This document shows positions 25,700 to 35,042 of a DNA stretch of 64,000 nucleotides, one piece after another. The DNA is taken from assembly GCA_963837445.1 (NCBI GenBank), contig CAWINK010000021.1, positions 434,001-498,000 of the forward strand, in the 5' to 3' direction. A model generated the notes under the pieces. The model ran no database searches. It was not told where the DNA came from and saw only the letters and a list, made by a program, of their open reading frames with translations. The DNA is from JACVRW01 sp963837445. GTDB taxonomy: Bacteria > Actinomycetota > Thermoleophilia > Solirubrobacterales > Thermoleophilaceae. Each line of letters opens with the position of its first letter. Position 1 is the first letter of the stretch. The position numbers were made by a program, and so were the translations under genes.

Positions 25700-27130
25700 C
25701 TAGGGAGTGGTCAAGGGGGCGAGGTCGAGATCTGGTGCCAGGCCGCGCAGCGACGGCTCGGGAGCGCTCGCGGAGTCTGTCAGAGCGGCAAGCGCGGCGT
25801 CGAGGGCGGCGCCATGGAAGCTCATCCGCTCGGCGGGGTAGTCCGCGGCCAGATCGCGCGTGACCATGAAGGCCCAGTCGCTCGACTGCATCGCGAGCAG
25901 CTCGCGGGCGGCGCGCTCGAGCGCCGCGTGCGGCGTCCCGTACTTAGCCGCGGCCGCCACGGTGCGAAGTTCGGCAGCGCGCGCCGCGAAGGTCAGCTCG
26001 GCCACTGCCGGCGAGTCCCAGGTGGTGAAGTCCTTGCCGTGCCCCCAGGTCGACGGCGCGAGCGCGCGCGCCACCGGCTCCACGAGCTCGATTCCCTCCG
26101 ATACGGTCACCAGTCGCACGCCCTGCGCCCGAGCCTCCTCCACCACCGCGCCGAGCCAGGCCTGCCCCTCGTACCACCAGTGTCCGAGCAGCTCCGTGTC
26201 CAGTGCGCAGCAGAGCAGGCCGCCCTGCTGGAGCCGGCCCGCCACCCGGGTCACGAAATCGCGGGCGTGCTCATGGGCGAGCGCCAGCGCGGCGTCGTGG
26301 TCGTAGGGCTCGCCCGCGTTGCTCCACGGACGCAGGTCGTGGACGGTGCGGCCCCAGTAGTTCCTGTAGAGCGGGTGGGCCGGGTAGCCGTTCTCCTCGT
26401 TCCAGACGAGCTGGATGGTCTCCCAGTCGATCGGCACGGCCACCGGTCCCGGCTCGGTCGCGACGGGCACGAGATGGTCGAAGCCGTCCACCTGGGTCTG
26501 GTCGACGCAGAACGCCTGCACGCCCGCGTCCGCCAGCTCGCGCTCGAGCCCAGGCACGTATGCGCACTCCGGCAGCCAGAACCCACCCGACCAGTGGCCG
26601 AAGCGGCGCATGTGCGAGGCGGTGCCCGTGGCGAGCTGGAGCCGGAGGCCCGCATCCGTGGCGATCAGTGGAAGCAGCGCGTGCGTGGCCGCGGAGGTCC
26701 AGAGCTCCGCCTGCTCGAGTGAGCGAAACGCGGCCATGAGGTCGCGCCCGCGTTCCTCGAAGGCGCGCTCCGCGCGCGTGTAGTCGCCGGCGGCGCGGCG
26801 CACCTCTGCCGCAAGTTTGTGCTCGCCGCCGCCGTCCAGCCCGGCGGCGTCCTCGGCGTGGATCGGCGCGCGGATCTCGCGCAGGAAGCGCATGTAGCGC
26901 TCGCCGGGCTCACCGCGCATCGCCTCGAGCTGGTCGCACAGCACGGGCGTCATCCCGATCGTCACCGGCGCGCCGCCGAGCAGTTCGAGCAGCGGCAGGT
27001 ACACGCACGCCACGGCCTCCCAGAGCCACTCCTCGCCGAACGGCCAGGTGCCGAAGCCCTCCACGTAGGGCATGTGCGAGTGCAACACGAGCGCGAGCGC
27101 GCCCGGCCGCAGCTCGCCAGCGTCGCTCAC
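25700..27130 (-). CDS. GH57 1,4-alpha-glucan branching enzyme (Rv3031-like)
   Basis: 476 residues. GH57 conserved segments are visible: LVLHSHMPYVEG near the N-terminus, GFWLPECAYVPGLE with the catalytic Glu, LLCCALDTELLGHWWYEG with the acid/base Asp, and the C-terminal DUF1957-type helical region (LLAMQSSDWAFMVTR). It introduces alpha-1,6 branches into the glucan made by the neighbouring GT4. GTG 27130 overlaps the previous stop by 4 bases; 5 bases separate it from the GT4 gene. Confidence 0.9.
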   Translation of the reverse strand: MSDAGELRPGALALVLHSHMPYVEGFGTWPFGEEWLWEAVACVYLPLLELLGGAPVTIGMTPVLCDQLEAMRGEPGERYMRFLREIRAPIHAEDAAGLDGGGEHKLAAEVRRAAGDYTRAERAFEERGRDLMAAFRSLEQAELWTSAATHALLPLIATDAGLRLQLATGTASHMRRFGHWSGGFWLPECAYVPGLERELADAGVQAFCVDQTQVDGFDHLVPVATEPGPVAVPIDWETIQLVWNEENGYPAHPLYRNYWGRTVHDLRPWSNAGEPYDHDAALALAHEHARDFVTRVAGRLQQGGLLCCALDTELLGHWWYEGQAWLGAVVEEARAQGVRLVTVSEGIELVEPVARALAPSTWGHGKDFTTWDSPAVAELTFAARAAELRTVAAAAKYGTPHAALERAARELLAMQSSDWAFMVTRDLAADYPAERMSFHGAALDAALAALTDSASAPEPSLRGLAPDLDLAPLTTP

Positions 27131-27933
27131 GCCGGCACCGGGCTCGGCCAGCGCCCTGCCTTGAGGGGCGCGAGCAGGCAGCCCAGGATCACCAGGAGGC
27201 CGATCAGGATCGCTGGGAGCGGCACGACCGACAGCATGGCGAACGTGTTGAAGGCGGCGTGGATCGCGATCACGGCGAAGAGCGAGCCGGTGCGTTCGTA
27301 CACGAGGCACTGTCCCGCCCCGAACAGGGCGATCACCGGCAGGATGATCGCGGTGTCGAGACCCTGGAAGTGCAGGGAGCCGAACACGATCGCGTCGATG
27401 AGCGTGGCCAGCCACACGGGAAGGCGCGTGCGGAGGGCCCTGTAGAAGAAGGCGCGGAAGAAGAGCTCCTCCGCCACCGGCGCCACGACGATCACGGACA
27501 GCGCCACGGCAAAGCCGGCCACGAGGTTGTCCTCACCAAGGTCCTCGACGTTGGTCTCGTCCACGCCGAACAGCTCGATGTAGCCGAGCTCGATCCCCAG
27601 CATGAGGGCGAAGGCGAGCACGGACCAGCCCACCGTGGGCCAGAGCCGCGTGGCGCGGATGCCGAAATGCCAGAGGGGTGGCGGGCGCTTGATCGACGCG
27701 AACAGCACGGCGGCGAGCACGAGCAGTCCGTCCTGGACGAGCAGCAGCGCGAGCAGCGCCACGCCGGCCACAGCCTCGGAGATCTCGAGCGAGAAGATCA
27801 CCGGCAGCAGCGGGAAGCTCGCGACCACGATCGCCGCGAACGAGGCGAAGAGGGCCGCCGGCGCGTACCACGGCGGCCACTGGGGGCGGGCCGCGTCGGG
27901 CAGCTCCGGATCGCGGACGGCCCTCCGTCTCAA
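27127..27933 (-). CDS. CPBP-family intramembrane metalloprotease
   Basis: About 268 residues with eight hydrophobic segments. All three Abi/CPBP motifs are present: EELFFR, FGSLHF and IHAAFN, which supply the glutamate and histidine residues of the active site. Bacterial members process or protect unknown membrane partners. Start is uncertain: TTG 27933 overlaps the methyltransferase stop (TTGA) and no ATG or GTG gives a full-length protein. Placement inside the glucan operon is unexplained. Confidence 0.8.
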   Translation of the reverse strand: MRRRAVRDPELPDAARPQWPPWYAPAALFASFAAIVVASFPLLPVIFSLEISEAVAGVALLALLLVQDGLLVLAAVLFASIKRPPPLWHFGIRATRLWPTVGWSVLAFALMLGIELGYIELFGVDETNVEDLGEDNLVAGFAVALSVIVVAPVAEELFFRAFFYRALRTRLPVWLATLIDAIVFGSLHFQGLDTAIILPVIALFGAGQCLVYERTGSLFAVIAIHAAFNTFAMLSVVPLPAILIGLLVILGCLLAPLKAGRWPSPVPA

Positions 27934-28688
27934 GGGCGGAGCGCCGCGACGAAGTCGAGCGCGCGCTCGAGCGGACCGGGCCGAAGCGCGAAGTCCCGCG
28001 CGGAGATTGCGGGCGTGAAGCGGTCGTAGAAGGGCTTCGTGAGCCCGAGCGCGGGGTGCACCCTGTCCCAGCCCGCCCGCAGGGCCAGCTCGTGCGCCCG
28101 CAGCACGCGGGCGTGGTAGAGGCCGAGCAGCTCGACATCCCCGAAGACGCTCTCGCAGAGCGTCCTGAACTCCGCCGCGCGGTACTCCTTCAGATGCCAG
28201 GGGTTGTCCGACTTCTCCGCCCCGGGCGGGGCAAGCGTGAGCAGGTTGGGCGTGGACACGTAGGCGGTCCCGCCCGGCCGCAGGAGCTCGCGGAAGTGGC
28301 GCAGCACCGCCTCGGGATCGGCCACGTGCTCGATCGTCTGAAGGAAGACAACGGCGTCGCAGGGCTCCGAGTAGTCCTCCACCAGGTCGCGCACGAAGCG
28401 GATACCCGGGCGCGTGTACTTGAGCCGGGCGTGCTCGTGGGCCTCCGGGTTCGCGTCCACGCCGGTGACCCGGCGCGCGCGGCGCGCCAGCACGTCCACC
28501 CCATAGCCCTCGCCGCAGGCCATGTCGACCACGTCGCGGCCCTGGCAGCGCTCGGCCACCCACTCGTAGACGGCCAGGTGGCGGCGGAACCAGTAGTTCT
28601 CGGCGGGCACGTCGGGCAGCGTGCGCTCGCCGGTCAGGCGAAGCGGCGGCACGCCCTCGGGCTGCGCTCTCTGGACCGTGTCCTGCAT
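27930..28688 (-). CDS. SAM-dependent methyltransferase (Rv3030-like)
   Basis: 252 residues. LTGERTLP and ENYWFRRHLAVYEWV near the start match the Rv3030 family. The SAM site is VVDMACGEGYGVDVLA with acidic VTGVDANPEA, and IEHVADPEAVLRHFRELLRPGG follows. In mycobacteria this protein belongs to the methylglucose polysaccharide locus. It is the first gene of the operon that continues through the protease, GH57 and GT4 genes. Confidence 0.85.
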   Translation of the reverse strand: MQDTVQRAQPEGVPPLRLTGERTLPDVPAENYWFRRHLAVYEWVAERCQGRDVVDMACGEGYGVDVLARRARRVTGVDANPEAHEHARLKYTRPGIRFVRDLVEDYSEPCDAVVFLQTIEHVADPEAVLRHFRELLRPGGTAYVSTPNLLTLAPPGAEKSDNPWHLKEYRAAEFRTLCESVFGDVELLGLYHARVLRAHELALRAGWDRVHPALGLTKPFYDRFTPAISARDFALRPGPLERALDFVAALRP

Positions 28689-28724
28689 GGGCGAGCCAGT
28701 CTAGGTACTAGGCTCCTCCCGCCC

Positions 28725-29636
28725 ATGCACACGGCAGAGACCATCAGGGACGCGAACGTCCGCTACCACGACCTTGCCGCCGAGCGCTACGACTCGAAGT
28801 GGGGCATCAACTACGGCGCCGTCGGCCAGGCGCAGGTCACGAGCAAGCTGCGCAAGGCGCTCGGGCACGAGCCGAGGCGTTACGGCCGGGCGCTCGAGAT
28901 CGGCGCCGGCACCGGGTACTTCTCGCTCAACCTGCTGCGGGCTGGGGTGATCGGCGAGGCCGTGGCCACCGATATCTCGCCCGGGATGCTGAAAGCGCTG
29001 GAGCGCTCCGCGGCCGAGCTCGCCGTGCCCGTGGAGACCGCCGTGTGCGAGGCCGAGCAGCTGCCGTTCGAGGACGACTCGTTCGACCTGGTGTTCGGGC
29101 ACGCGGTGCTCCACCACCTCCCGGACCTCGGCGTCGCCTTCCACGAGTTCCGGCGCGTGCTGCGCCCTGGCGGAGTGGTGGCCTTCTGCGGTGAGCCGTC
29201 GCACTACGGCGACCGGATTGCAGCCTGGCCAAAGCGCGGCGCCAACGCGCTGGCACCCCTGTGGCGAACCCTCGTGGGCGCCGGGCCGCGGCCCTCGAAC
29301 GGGAACGGCAACGGCGGCTGGAGCGAGGAGGACACGCTCGAGCAGGTGGTGGACGTGCACGCCTTCACGCCCGCTGACCTCTCCACGCAGGCGTCGGGGG
29401 CCGGGTTCGAGGGCATCCGCGTGAGCGGCGAGGAGCTAGCGGCAAGCCTGTTCGGGTGGGCGAACCGCACGCTCGAGGCGTCGGCCGATCCGCTCGACGT
29501 GCCATGGGCGTGGCGCGTGTACGCCTACCGCGGCTACCTGCTGCTCCAGACGCTCGACCGCTCGCTGCTGGAGCCACGGCTGCCGGCGGCGCTCTTCTAC
29601 AACCTGCTGCTATCAGCGCGCGTGCCGCGCGCGTAG
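28725..29636 (+). CDS. Class I SAM-dependent methyltransferase
   Basis: 303 residues. Motif I is ALEIGAGTGYFSLNLL, motif II VATDISPGML, then FDLVFGHAVLHHLPDL and FRRVLRPGGVVAF, all typical of UbiE/type-11 methyltransferases. The C-terminal ~100 residues are family-specific and of unknown role. It is transcribed divergently from the Rv3030-like gene across a 36-bp gap; it could add methyl groups in the same pathway or act on a lipid. ATG 28725 is the first start after the intergenic gap. Confidence 0.82.
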   Translation: MHTAETIRDANVRYHDLAAERYDSKWGINYGAVGQAQVTSKLRKALGHEPRRYGRALEIGAGTGYFSLNLLRAGVIGEAVATDISPGMLKALERSAAELAVPVETAVCEAEQLPFEDDSFDLVFGHAVLHHLPDLGVAFHEFRRVLRPGGVVAFCGEPSHYGDRIAAWPKRGANALAPLWRTLVGAGPRPSNGNGNGGWSEEDTLEQVVDVHAFTPADLSTQASGAGFEGIRVSGEELAASLFGWANRTLEASADPLDVPWAWRVYAYRGYLLLQTLDRSLLEPRLPAALFYNLLLSARVPRA

Positions 29637-29637
29637 A

Positions 29638-31605
29638 TCAGGGAGCGTCGAGCGCGGGGTTCTCGTTGAAGAACCCGTCCGGCCTCAGCGAGAAGCCCAC
29701 GGTCTCTCGCGACATGACCGGGTACTGCTCGATCGCGGGCTCATGCGTGTGGCCGACCGTGTACCAGACGACCAGGTCGCGGTCATCCACGGATGCTCCG
29801 GTCGTGTACTTCGTCAGCCCCTCGCCCGCCGGAGCCTGGTTCGGGTAGTCGCCGGCGGCGTAGAGCTCGTCGCGGTTGAACTGCGTGACCCACAGGTTGT
29901 GCTCGGCGAACGGGGCGTGGTGCAGCGGCTCGAAGTCGGGGCGGACGTACGGGTGGATCAGGTTGATCGGCTCGAGCGTGTAGGCGGTGGGCTTGCCGAG
30001 AGCGTTGGTGCGTGTCGTGCTCTCGACGGCCCAGTGGCGGTCGGAGGCGGGGTTCGTGTCGCGGAAGCGCTCCGTGTCGAGTTCTGTTTCGTCCGTCTGC
30101 CAGGCGTTCCCGAACGGATTCACGGGGCTGGTGCGGGTGTTCTCCTCCACGAGCCGGTTCCTCGTACCGTCCACATCGAAGTCGATGCGGAAGTTGAAGT
30201 AGTGCTGATGCTGGGGCGCGGCGATCTTCGGTACCACCGTGGTGCCGTGCTCGTCGCCCTCGGCGGTGCTGTTCACGCCGCGGTTGAGCGTGGTGCCGGT
30301 CGACCCCGCGCGGATGTCGATCCCGCCATCCATGCGGAACACGTACTCCGTGTTGTAGGTGTAGTTCCCGATCACCCAGGTGGCGGTCACTACCAGCTCG
30401 CGCGCGAAGCGCGCGTCCTTCTCGAGCGTGGACGGATCGCTCCGGTCCCACAGCACGCCGCCGTCGCGCTCGTAGATCGCCACGGAGTCGTCGAGCCTGA
30501 CCACCTGCGGGCCGCCCGCGGAGCCGACGTCGCTCGGCGCCACCTGGTCGATGAACTCGGCATTGGTCGGCACGTCGACCTTCGGCGCCAGCGTCTCGAG
30601 GTACTGGCCGAGGTTGTACTCGCCCACGTCGAGAGCGGTGCGCCAGGCCCAGTTCCGGTCCGGGAGGGCATACGGCACCCAGATCTCGTCCAGCGACAGC
30701 CGATGGATGATCGGCCGGACGACACCGTTGTCCGTGTAGCCGATCTGGTGGAGGATCAGCCCCTCGCGCGGGCTGTAGCCGATCCGCATCCGCCACCTCT
30801 GCCACGCGAGCGAGTTCCCCTCGAGGCTGAAGCTCGGACCGTTCGGCTGCACCACGTTCAGCGGCTTCAGTCCGGGACGGGTGGAGTCGGCATTGCCGGT
30901 GATCGTCTTGTTCACAGGCCGAATGCCTGAATCCACGACCTCGATCACCTCGAGTCGATTCATGTCGATCGTGGCCACCACGCCCTCGATCGGACGGTCG
31001 TACGGGTTGGGGAGATCGCCCGCGTAGAAGGCGAGGGCGCGGAGCACGCGCCCGCCGGCCGGGTGGTTCGGCACGAGGATGTCCCCCGGGGCCCAGACGT
31101 CGATGTAGACGTCGCGCGGCGCGATCCCGCGGACGCGCATGGCCTCTCGCCAGCGCGGATCCGCCCGCACCGCCTCGTCCGCGTCGGCGAACTCGGTCGC
31201 GAAGACCGCGGGCTGTGCGCCGTGCTTGCGTGTGAACGAGATCAGCTGCTCGGTGCGCAGGTTCACGACCGCCTCGAACAGACGGTTCGTCGCGCGGTCG
31301 TAGACGTTCGCGAACGCCTCACGCCGGAAGCTCTGCCCCGGCGCCCACCCGTTCACCTCGCTCTTCGGCGGCTCCTTGAGCGTCACGATCGGGAAGAAGG
31401 CGCCCTCGGGGAACTGCTGAGACGCCTCGATCACACGGAACGCGGTGCGGATCTCCTGGGCGCTCAGCGGGTCGAGCGGGTGCGGCGCCGCGGCCGCTGC
31501 CTGGGCGCCCGCCTGCCGGGAGGCCGAGCCGTCGAAGAGCATCACCGCGGCCAGTCCGGCAACCGCGACGACAAGTCCAACAGCGATGTAGCGCACGGAG
31601 GGCAT
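29638..31605 (-). CDS. Membrane-anchored copper amine oxidase
   Basis: 655 residues. An N-terminal hydrophobic segment (VRYIAVGLVVAVAGLAAVML) is followed by an N-terminal CuAO domain and the catalytic beta-sandwich. The catalytic Asp lies in LDVGEYNLG, the copper ligands in HQHYFNF (H-x-H) and in YTVGHTHEP, and the topaquinone precursor Tyr in VIGNYTYN. The residue after that Tyr is Thr, where Asp, Glu or Asn is usual. The family deaminates primary amines outside the cell to aldehyde, ammonia and hydrogen peroxide. ATG 31605 is chosen because a promoter lies immediately upstream; TTG 31647 would be inside the -35 box. Confidence 0.85.
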   Translation of the reverse strand: MPSVRYIAVGLVVAVAGLAAVMLFDGSASRQAGAQAAAAAPHPLDPLSAQEIRTAFRVIEASQQFPEGAFFPIVTLKEPPKSEVNGWAPGQSFRREAFANVYDRATNRLFEAVVNLRTEQLISFTRKHGAQPAVFATEFADADEAVRADPRWREAMRVRGIAPRDVYIDVWAPGDILVPNHPAGGRVLRALAFYAGDLPNPYDRPIEGVVATIDMNRLEVIEVVDSGIRPVNKTITGNADSTRPGLKPLNVVQPNGPSFSLEGNSLAWQRWRMRIGYSPREGLILHQIGYTDNGVVRPIIHRLSLDEIWVPYALPDRNWAWRTALDVGEYNLGQYLETLAPKVDVPTNAEFIDQVAPSDVGSAGGPQVVRLDDSVAIYERDGGVLWDRSDPSTLEKDARFARELVVTATWVIGNYTYNTEYVFRMDGGIDIRAGSTGTTLNRGVNSTAEGDEHGTTVVPKIAAPQHQHYFNFRIDFDVDGTRNRLVEENTRTSPVNPFGNAWQTDETELDTERFRDTNPASDRHWAVESTTRTNALGKPTAYTLEPINLIHPYVRPDFEPLHHAPFAEHNLWVTQFNRDELYAAGDYPNQAPAGEGLTKYTTGASVDDRDLVVWYTVGHTHEPAIEQYPVMSRETVGFSLRPDGFFNENPALDAP

Positions 31606-31618
31606 CGCGCTCGGATCG

Positions 31619-31647
31619 AACGTAGGCGCCGCTAGCGGCCGAGTCAA
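31619..31647 (-). promoter_or_regulatory. Promoter of the copper amine oxidase gene
   Basis: TTGACT (31647-31642), 17 bases and TACGTT (31624-31619) on the minus strand, 13 bases before ATG 31605. The spacing is ideal for the primary sigma factor and implies a very short leader. Confidence 0.5.
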
Positions 31648-31675
31648 CCCGGTCAGCGCAAATGCATAGCCTCGA

Positions 31676-32920
31676 TCAGATAAGCGTTAGGGCGACCCCC
31701 GGCGCGGCGGCTGACGCGATCAGCGCCCAATCGAGCGCGCGGGCGCGCAGCCGCATTGGCCCCGCGGGCGCGGGCGGGTCGTAGGCGGCCGCCTCGCGAA
31801 TCACCCAGGTGAGCACGGCGTCCAGCAGCGCCGCTGGGCGCTTGGGAGCATCCGAGAGGCGCGCTGCCAGCGCGCGGCCGGCGGCCGCCAGGCGGCCCTC
31901 GGATGCGATCGCGTCGAGCACGTCGGCGGCTTCCGGCGCCGAGGGCAGGCGTCGCAGACGGCCGAGGGCTCGGCGGGAGACCTCGCGCAGCCCGCTGGCG
32001 CGTGCCGCCGCACGCAGCCAGGTGGCCACGAGCACGAGCAGCGCGGCCCGGCCGGCGCGTCTCAGCGCGGTGTCGAGTCCGAGGCCGCCGCCGAGCGCGA
32101 AGGCAAACGCGCCCCCCGCGAGGACGGCGGCGAACACGAGACCGGCTCGGACCGGGTCGCGCTCCGGCCGCGACAGCACCCAGGCCAGCGCCAGCCACGC
32201 CAGCACGGCCGCGAGCAGCGCCCAGGCGGTGCTCGACAACAGCAGCACGAAGGCAACGAGCGCCGCCGCAGCCACCGCGCGCGGGTCGAACCGGCCAGGT
32301 GGCAGGAAATCGGTGCGTTTTCCGCCACGTTTCCCTGCCACCTGCGCGGCCGGGCCTTCCTTCGGTGCTGGAGTTGAACCCTCCGCTGCCGCCCACGTCC
32401 GCAGCCCCCGCCGGTACACGAGCACCTGCACGGTGCTCGCGAAGACGGCCCAGACAAGCAGGCCGGCGAGCGTGAGCGCCAGGGCGTCCGCGTGCCCGAC
32501 CTCGATGCCGATTCGCCGGCCGATCGCGTCGTAGGTGCCGGCGTAGGCGTCGAGCCCGCCGGTGATCACCCAGATGAAGAACGCCGTCGTGGCCGCGTTG
32601 TGGAGCAGGCGCACCGTGCCGCAGGCGAGGAGCTGGGGCCAGAAGCCCACCCCACGTGCGTGGAGGCGCCCCAGGATCGGCGCGCTCACGGCCTGGGTCA
32701 GCGGAACGCCGAGGCGCGCCGGGCCGATGATCGCCACCGTCTCGAGCATGGCGGCCACACTGGCGCCGAACCCGAGCCGGGCGCCGCGCCGCTCGGCCAC
32801 ACGCGCAAGTGCAACACCACCGGCCAGTGCGATCCAGAAGCCGCCCGTGGGAGCGGCCCGCGCTGCGAGGAACGAGACCACGGCCACGTGGGCCGGTCCG
32901 GTCGCGGCGCGCGCAGCCAT
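31676..32920 (-). CDS. Polytopic membrane protein of unknown function
   Basis: About 414 residues, not assigned to a family. The first ~150 residues hold several helices (FWIALAGGVALARVAE, TTAFFIWVITGG, ALTLAGLLVWAVFAS). A charged linker with PAPKEGPAA leads to four more hydrophobic segments. A basic region (LREVSRRALGRLRRLP) and an Ala-rich C-terminal half follow. The EcfT/CbiQ transporters share this general layout of helices plus an Arg/Ala coupling region, but no diagnostic motif was seen. ATG 32920 or GTG 32950 are both possible starts. Confidence 0.6.
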   Translation of the reverse strand: MAARAATGPAHVAVVSFLAARAAPTGGFWIALAGGVALARVAERRGARLGFGASVAAMLETVAIIGPARLGVPLTQAVSAPILGRLHARGVGFWPQLLACGTVRLLHNAATTAFFIWVITGGLDAYAGTYDAIGRRIGIEVGHADALALTLAGLLVWAVFASTVQVLVYRRGLRTWAAAEGSTPAPKEGPAAQVAGKRGGKRTDFLPPGRFDPRAVAAAALVAFVLLLSSTAWALLAAVLAWLALAWVLSRPERDPVRAGLVFAAVLAGGAFAFALGGGLGLDTALRRAGRAALLVLVATWLRAAARASGLREVSRRALGRLRRLPSAPEAADVLDAIASEGRLAAAGRALAARLSDAPKRPAALLDAVLTWVIREAAAYDPPAPAGPMRLRARALDWALIASAAAPGVALTLI

Positions 32921-33014
32921 GGAGAACGACCGTAGCGGGGACGGATACACCGTCCCCGCCAGAGGTCGTGGGTTGGTCGGGACTCCCGGGGCGGGGCCTC
33001 GGGGCGGTTTGGGT

Positions 33015-33392
33015 CTAGCTGCCGGAGGTGTGTCGGATCGGAGATTCGGCGATGCGGCGACCGAGGTCGGCCACGTCGTCGTCGCTCAGCTGCGCAGTCG
33101 GGAAGCCAGCCTGCTCCAGCTCGTCGCGGACTCGCTGCACGCCCTGGATGTAATCCAGCTTCGCGCCCAGCTTCACCATCACCGACTTTGCGTTCTCGTC
33201 GTCGATGGCTGCACTTCCATCCGCCGACGGCTTGAGGAGCCAGGACTTGACGGCCTCTGCCTCAGCCAGCGTCAGCTCAAGGCTCACGCTCTGTTCAGCA
33301 CCCTCTGGGAGACCATTGGTCACCTCGATGGACATGAGGTGGTAATCGGCGCCCACCCACGTTCCTTGAACCTCGGCCGCGATCCTGGACAT
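33015..33392 (-). CDS. Small hypothetical protein
   Basis: 125 residues with mixed composition unlike a random frame in this GC-rich DNA (Asp, Lys, Met, Tyr all present). YHLMSIEVTNGLPEG and SLELTLAEAEAVKSWL suggest a beta-strand then helix arrangement; the end (LSDDDVADLGRRIAES) is helical. No signal peptide or known motif. It lies alone between the membrane protein and the PhoX-like gene, separated from the latter by 21 bp. Confidence 0.6.
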   Translation of the reverse strand: MSRIAAEVQGTWVGADYHLMSIEVTNGLPEGAEQSVSLELTLAEAEAVKSWLLKPSADGSAAIDDENAKSVMVKLGAKLDYIQGVQRVRDELEQAGFPTAQLSDDDVADLGRRIAESPIRHTSGS

Positions 33393-33413
33393 TTTCGCCC
33401 AGGAGAAGAGGGC

Positions 33414-35042
33414 TCAGCGCACGATGCGAATGTGGCGCACGGCGCTGAGAAGGCGGCCGTCCGTCAGGCGGGCGGTGACCAGGATGCGGGCGGTGAGCGA
33501 GCGGCGGCGGCGGCGCAGACGGCGGCGCGCCGAGGGGTCGAGCCGTAGCCGGAGCCGCTGCGAGCCGGGCAGGCCCCGGAAGCGCCTCCGCGCCAGCACC
33601 ACGGTCCGCGGCCGGTCCGTCGTCCCGCCCGGACCCGGCGTCGTGAGCAGGTCCGGCGTGTCGAGCACGGCGGAAACGCGTGATCCGGCCGGCGCCTCGA
33701 CGTCGATCACGAGCCGGCGGCGCAGCAGCGCGGTCCGCCGCACCCGGCTCGGAGCCTTGAGGCTGAGCTCGGCCGCGCGGCGCCGGAGCGGCCCGCCCTG
33801 GCGCTCGCCCGCCGCCAGGCCGAACGGGCTACCCGCGGGCCCGGCTGCCGGCTGCGTGAACGGCCCGCTGATCTCGTACACCGCGCCCGGGCCGGGCGCC
33901 CTCGAGGTGTGTGGGTGCGCACGTTGCGACGTGCAGTACATGCGCGTGCCGGAGGGGTCGAACACCACGCCGCAGACCTCAGACCTGTACTCGCCCTCGA
34001 CGGGGTGAGCCGGGCCGGTGAAGCGCAGGAACGGAGAGACGGCGCGCTCGGGGGTGATCAGCCCGATCTCCATGTTGCCGCCGTCCTCGCAGACGAAGAT
34101 CTCTCCCGCCGCGGAGACCGTGACGTTGTCGACGGCATCGAGCGAGGAGTCGGGCGCCGCCGCATGGTCGAAGACGATCTCGAGCATTCCCGTGCGCGCG
34201 TCGTAGGCCCAGAGGCGCTTGTCGCCCTTGGTCGTGAAGTAGACGACGCCGCCGTCGTGCCAGATGCCCTCGCCACCGTCGAAGCGGGTCATCTCGGGCA
34301 CCTGCTCGCGGGTGGGCGTCTCCACGGGCGTGGGCGTGGGGTTCGGCAGCGTGCGCCAGCTCACGCTCCCGTCCGCGGCCACCACCGCCACCTCGAGCAC
34401 GCCCTCGGAGAGGTCGGGATAGGCCGTCGGCGTGAAGCGGTAGAAGCCGCCCTCGCCGTCGTCCTCGGTCAGGTAGACCTGGCGCCCGCCAGGCTCGACC
34501 GCCGCCGCCTCGTGGTTGAAGACGCCCAGCGCGGGCCGTGCGCGCGCCGGCAGCACCCCCGCGGGGTCGCACTCCCAGACGAGGCCGGCGGCGTGCTCCT
34601 CGCACGAGAGCCAGGTGCCCCACGGAGTGGGCCCGCCGGCACAGTTCGCGTTGGTGCCGCCGAGGATGCGGTAGGCGCTCGTGATCGCGCCGTCCGCCGC
34701 GAAGCGGATGGCCGACGTGCCGGCTCCGGTCGCCGAGAGCGACTCCGAGTTCGTGACGAGGATCCAGCCGCCGCCGGCGGCCTGGAAGGTGGCCTGCCCG
34801 TCCGGGAACACCGGCCACGGATAGCCGGCCACCGGCGAGAGCCCGCGCGCGATCTCCCGCGAGCTGAACCCGGGCGGCAGCATCAGGCCGTTCGCGTCCG
34901 GCGGGCCCAGCGCCCCATACGGGCTCTCACCGGCCCGCGCGGGGGCGGCGAGCGCCTCTCGAAGCAGGCGTGGCGAGCCCGCCAGCGCCCCTGCCGCGAG
35001 CGCACCGGAGGCGATCAGCTGACGTCGGCTGATCAGATCCAT
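33414..35042 (-). CDS. PhoX/DUF839-family secreted protein (putative Tat substrate)
   Basis: 542 residues. The N-terminus has a twin-arginine signal (ISRRQLIASGALAAGALAG). The body matches the PhoX-type beta-propeller: LVTNSES, GGTNANCAGGPTPWGTWLSCEE, FNHEAAAVEPGGRQVYLTEDD, FTTKGDKRLWAYD and CEDGGNMEI. PhoX enzymes are calcium/iron phosphatases; related DUF839 proteins have no proven activity. The last ~130 residues are an Arg-rich beta-sandwich-like extension. The phosphatase role is possible but not demonstrated. Confidence 0.8.
   Translation of the reverse strand: MDLISRRQLIASGALAAGALAGSPRLLREALAAPARAGESPYGALGPPDANGLMLPPGFSSREIARGLSPVAGYPWPVFPDGQATFQAAGGGWILVTNSESLSATGAGTSAIRFAADGAITSAYRILGGTNANCAGGPTPWGTWLSCEEHAAGLVWECDPAGVLPARARPALGVFNHEAAAVEPGGRQVYLTEDDGEGGFYRFTPTAYPDLSEGVLEVAVVAADGSVSWRTLPNPTPTPVETPTREQVPEMTRFDGGEGIWHDGGVVYFTTKGDKRLWAYDARTGMLEIVFDHAAAPDSSLDAVDNVTVSAAGEIFVCEDGGNMEIGLITPERAVSPFLRFTGPAHPVEGEYRSEVCGVVFDPSGTRMYCTSQRAHPHTSRAPGPGAVYEISGPFTQPAAGPAGSPFGLAAGERQGGPLRRRAAELSLKAPSRVRRTALLRRRLVIDVEAPAGSRVSAVLDTPDLLTTPGPGGTTDRPRTVVLARRRFRGLPGSQRLRLRLDPSARRRLRRRRRSLTARILVTARLTDGRLLSAVRHIRIVR

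Noticed and set aside
31676..32920. Assignment as an EcfT energy-coupling transporter subunit
   Set aside because: The layout is similar but the diagnostic Ala-Arg-Gly coupling motifs are not visible and no ECF ATPase is nearby, so it is left as unknown.
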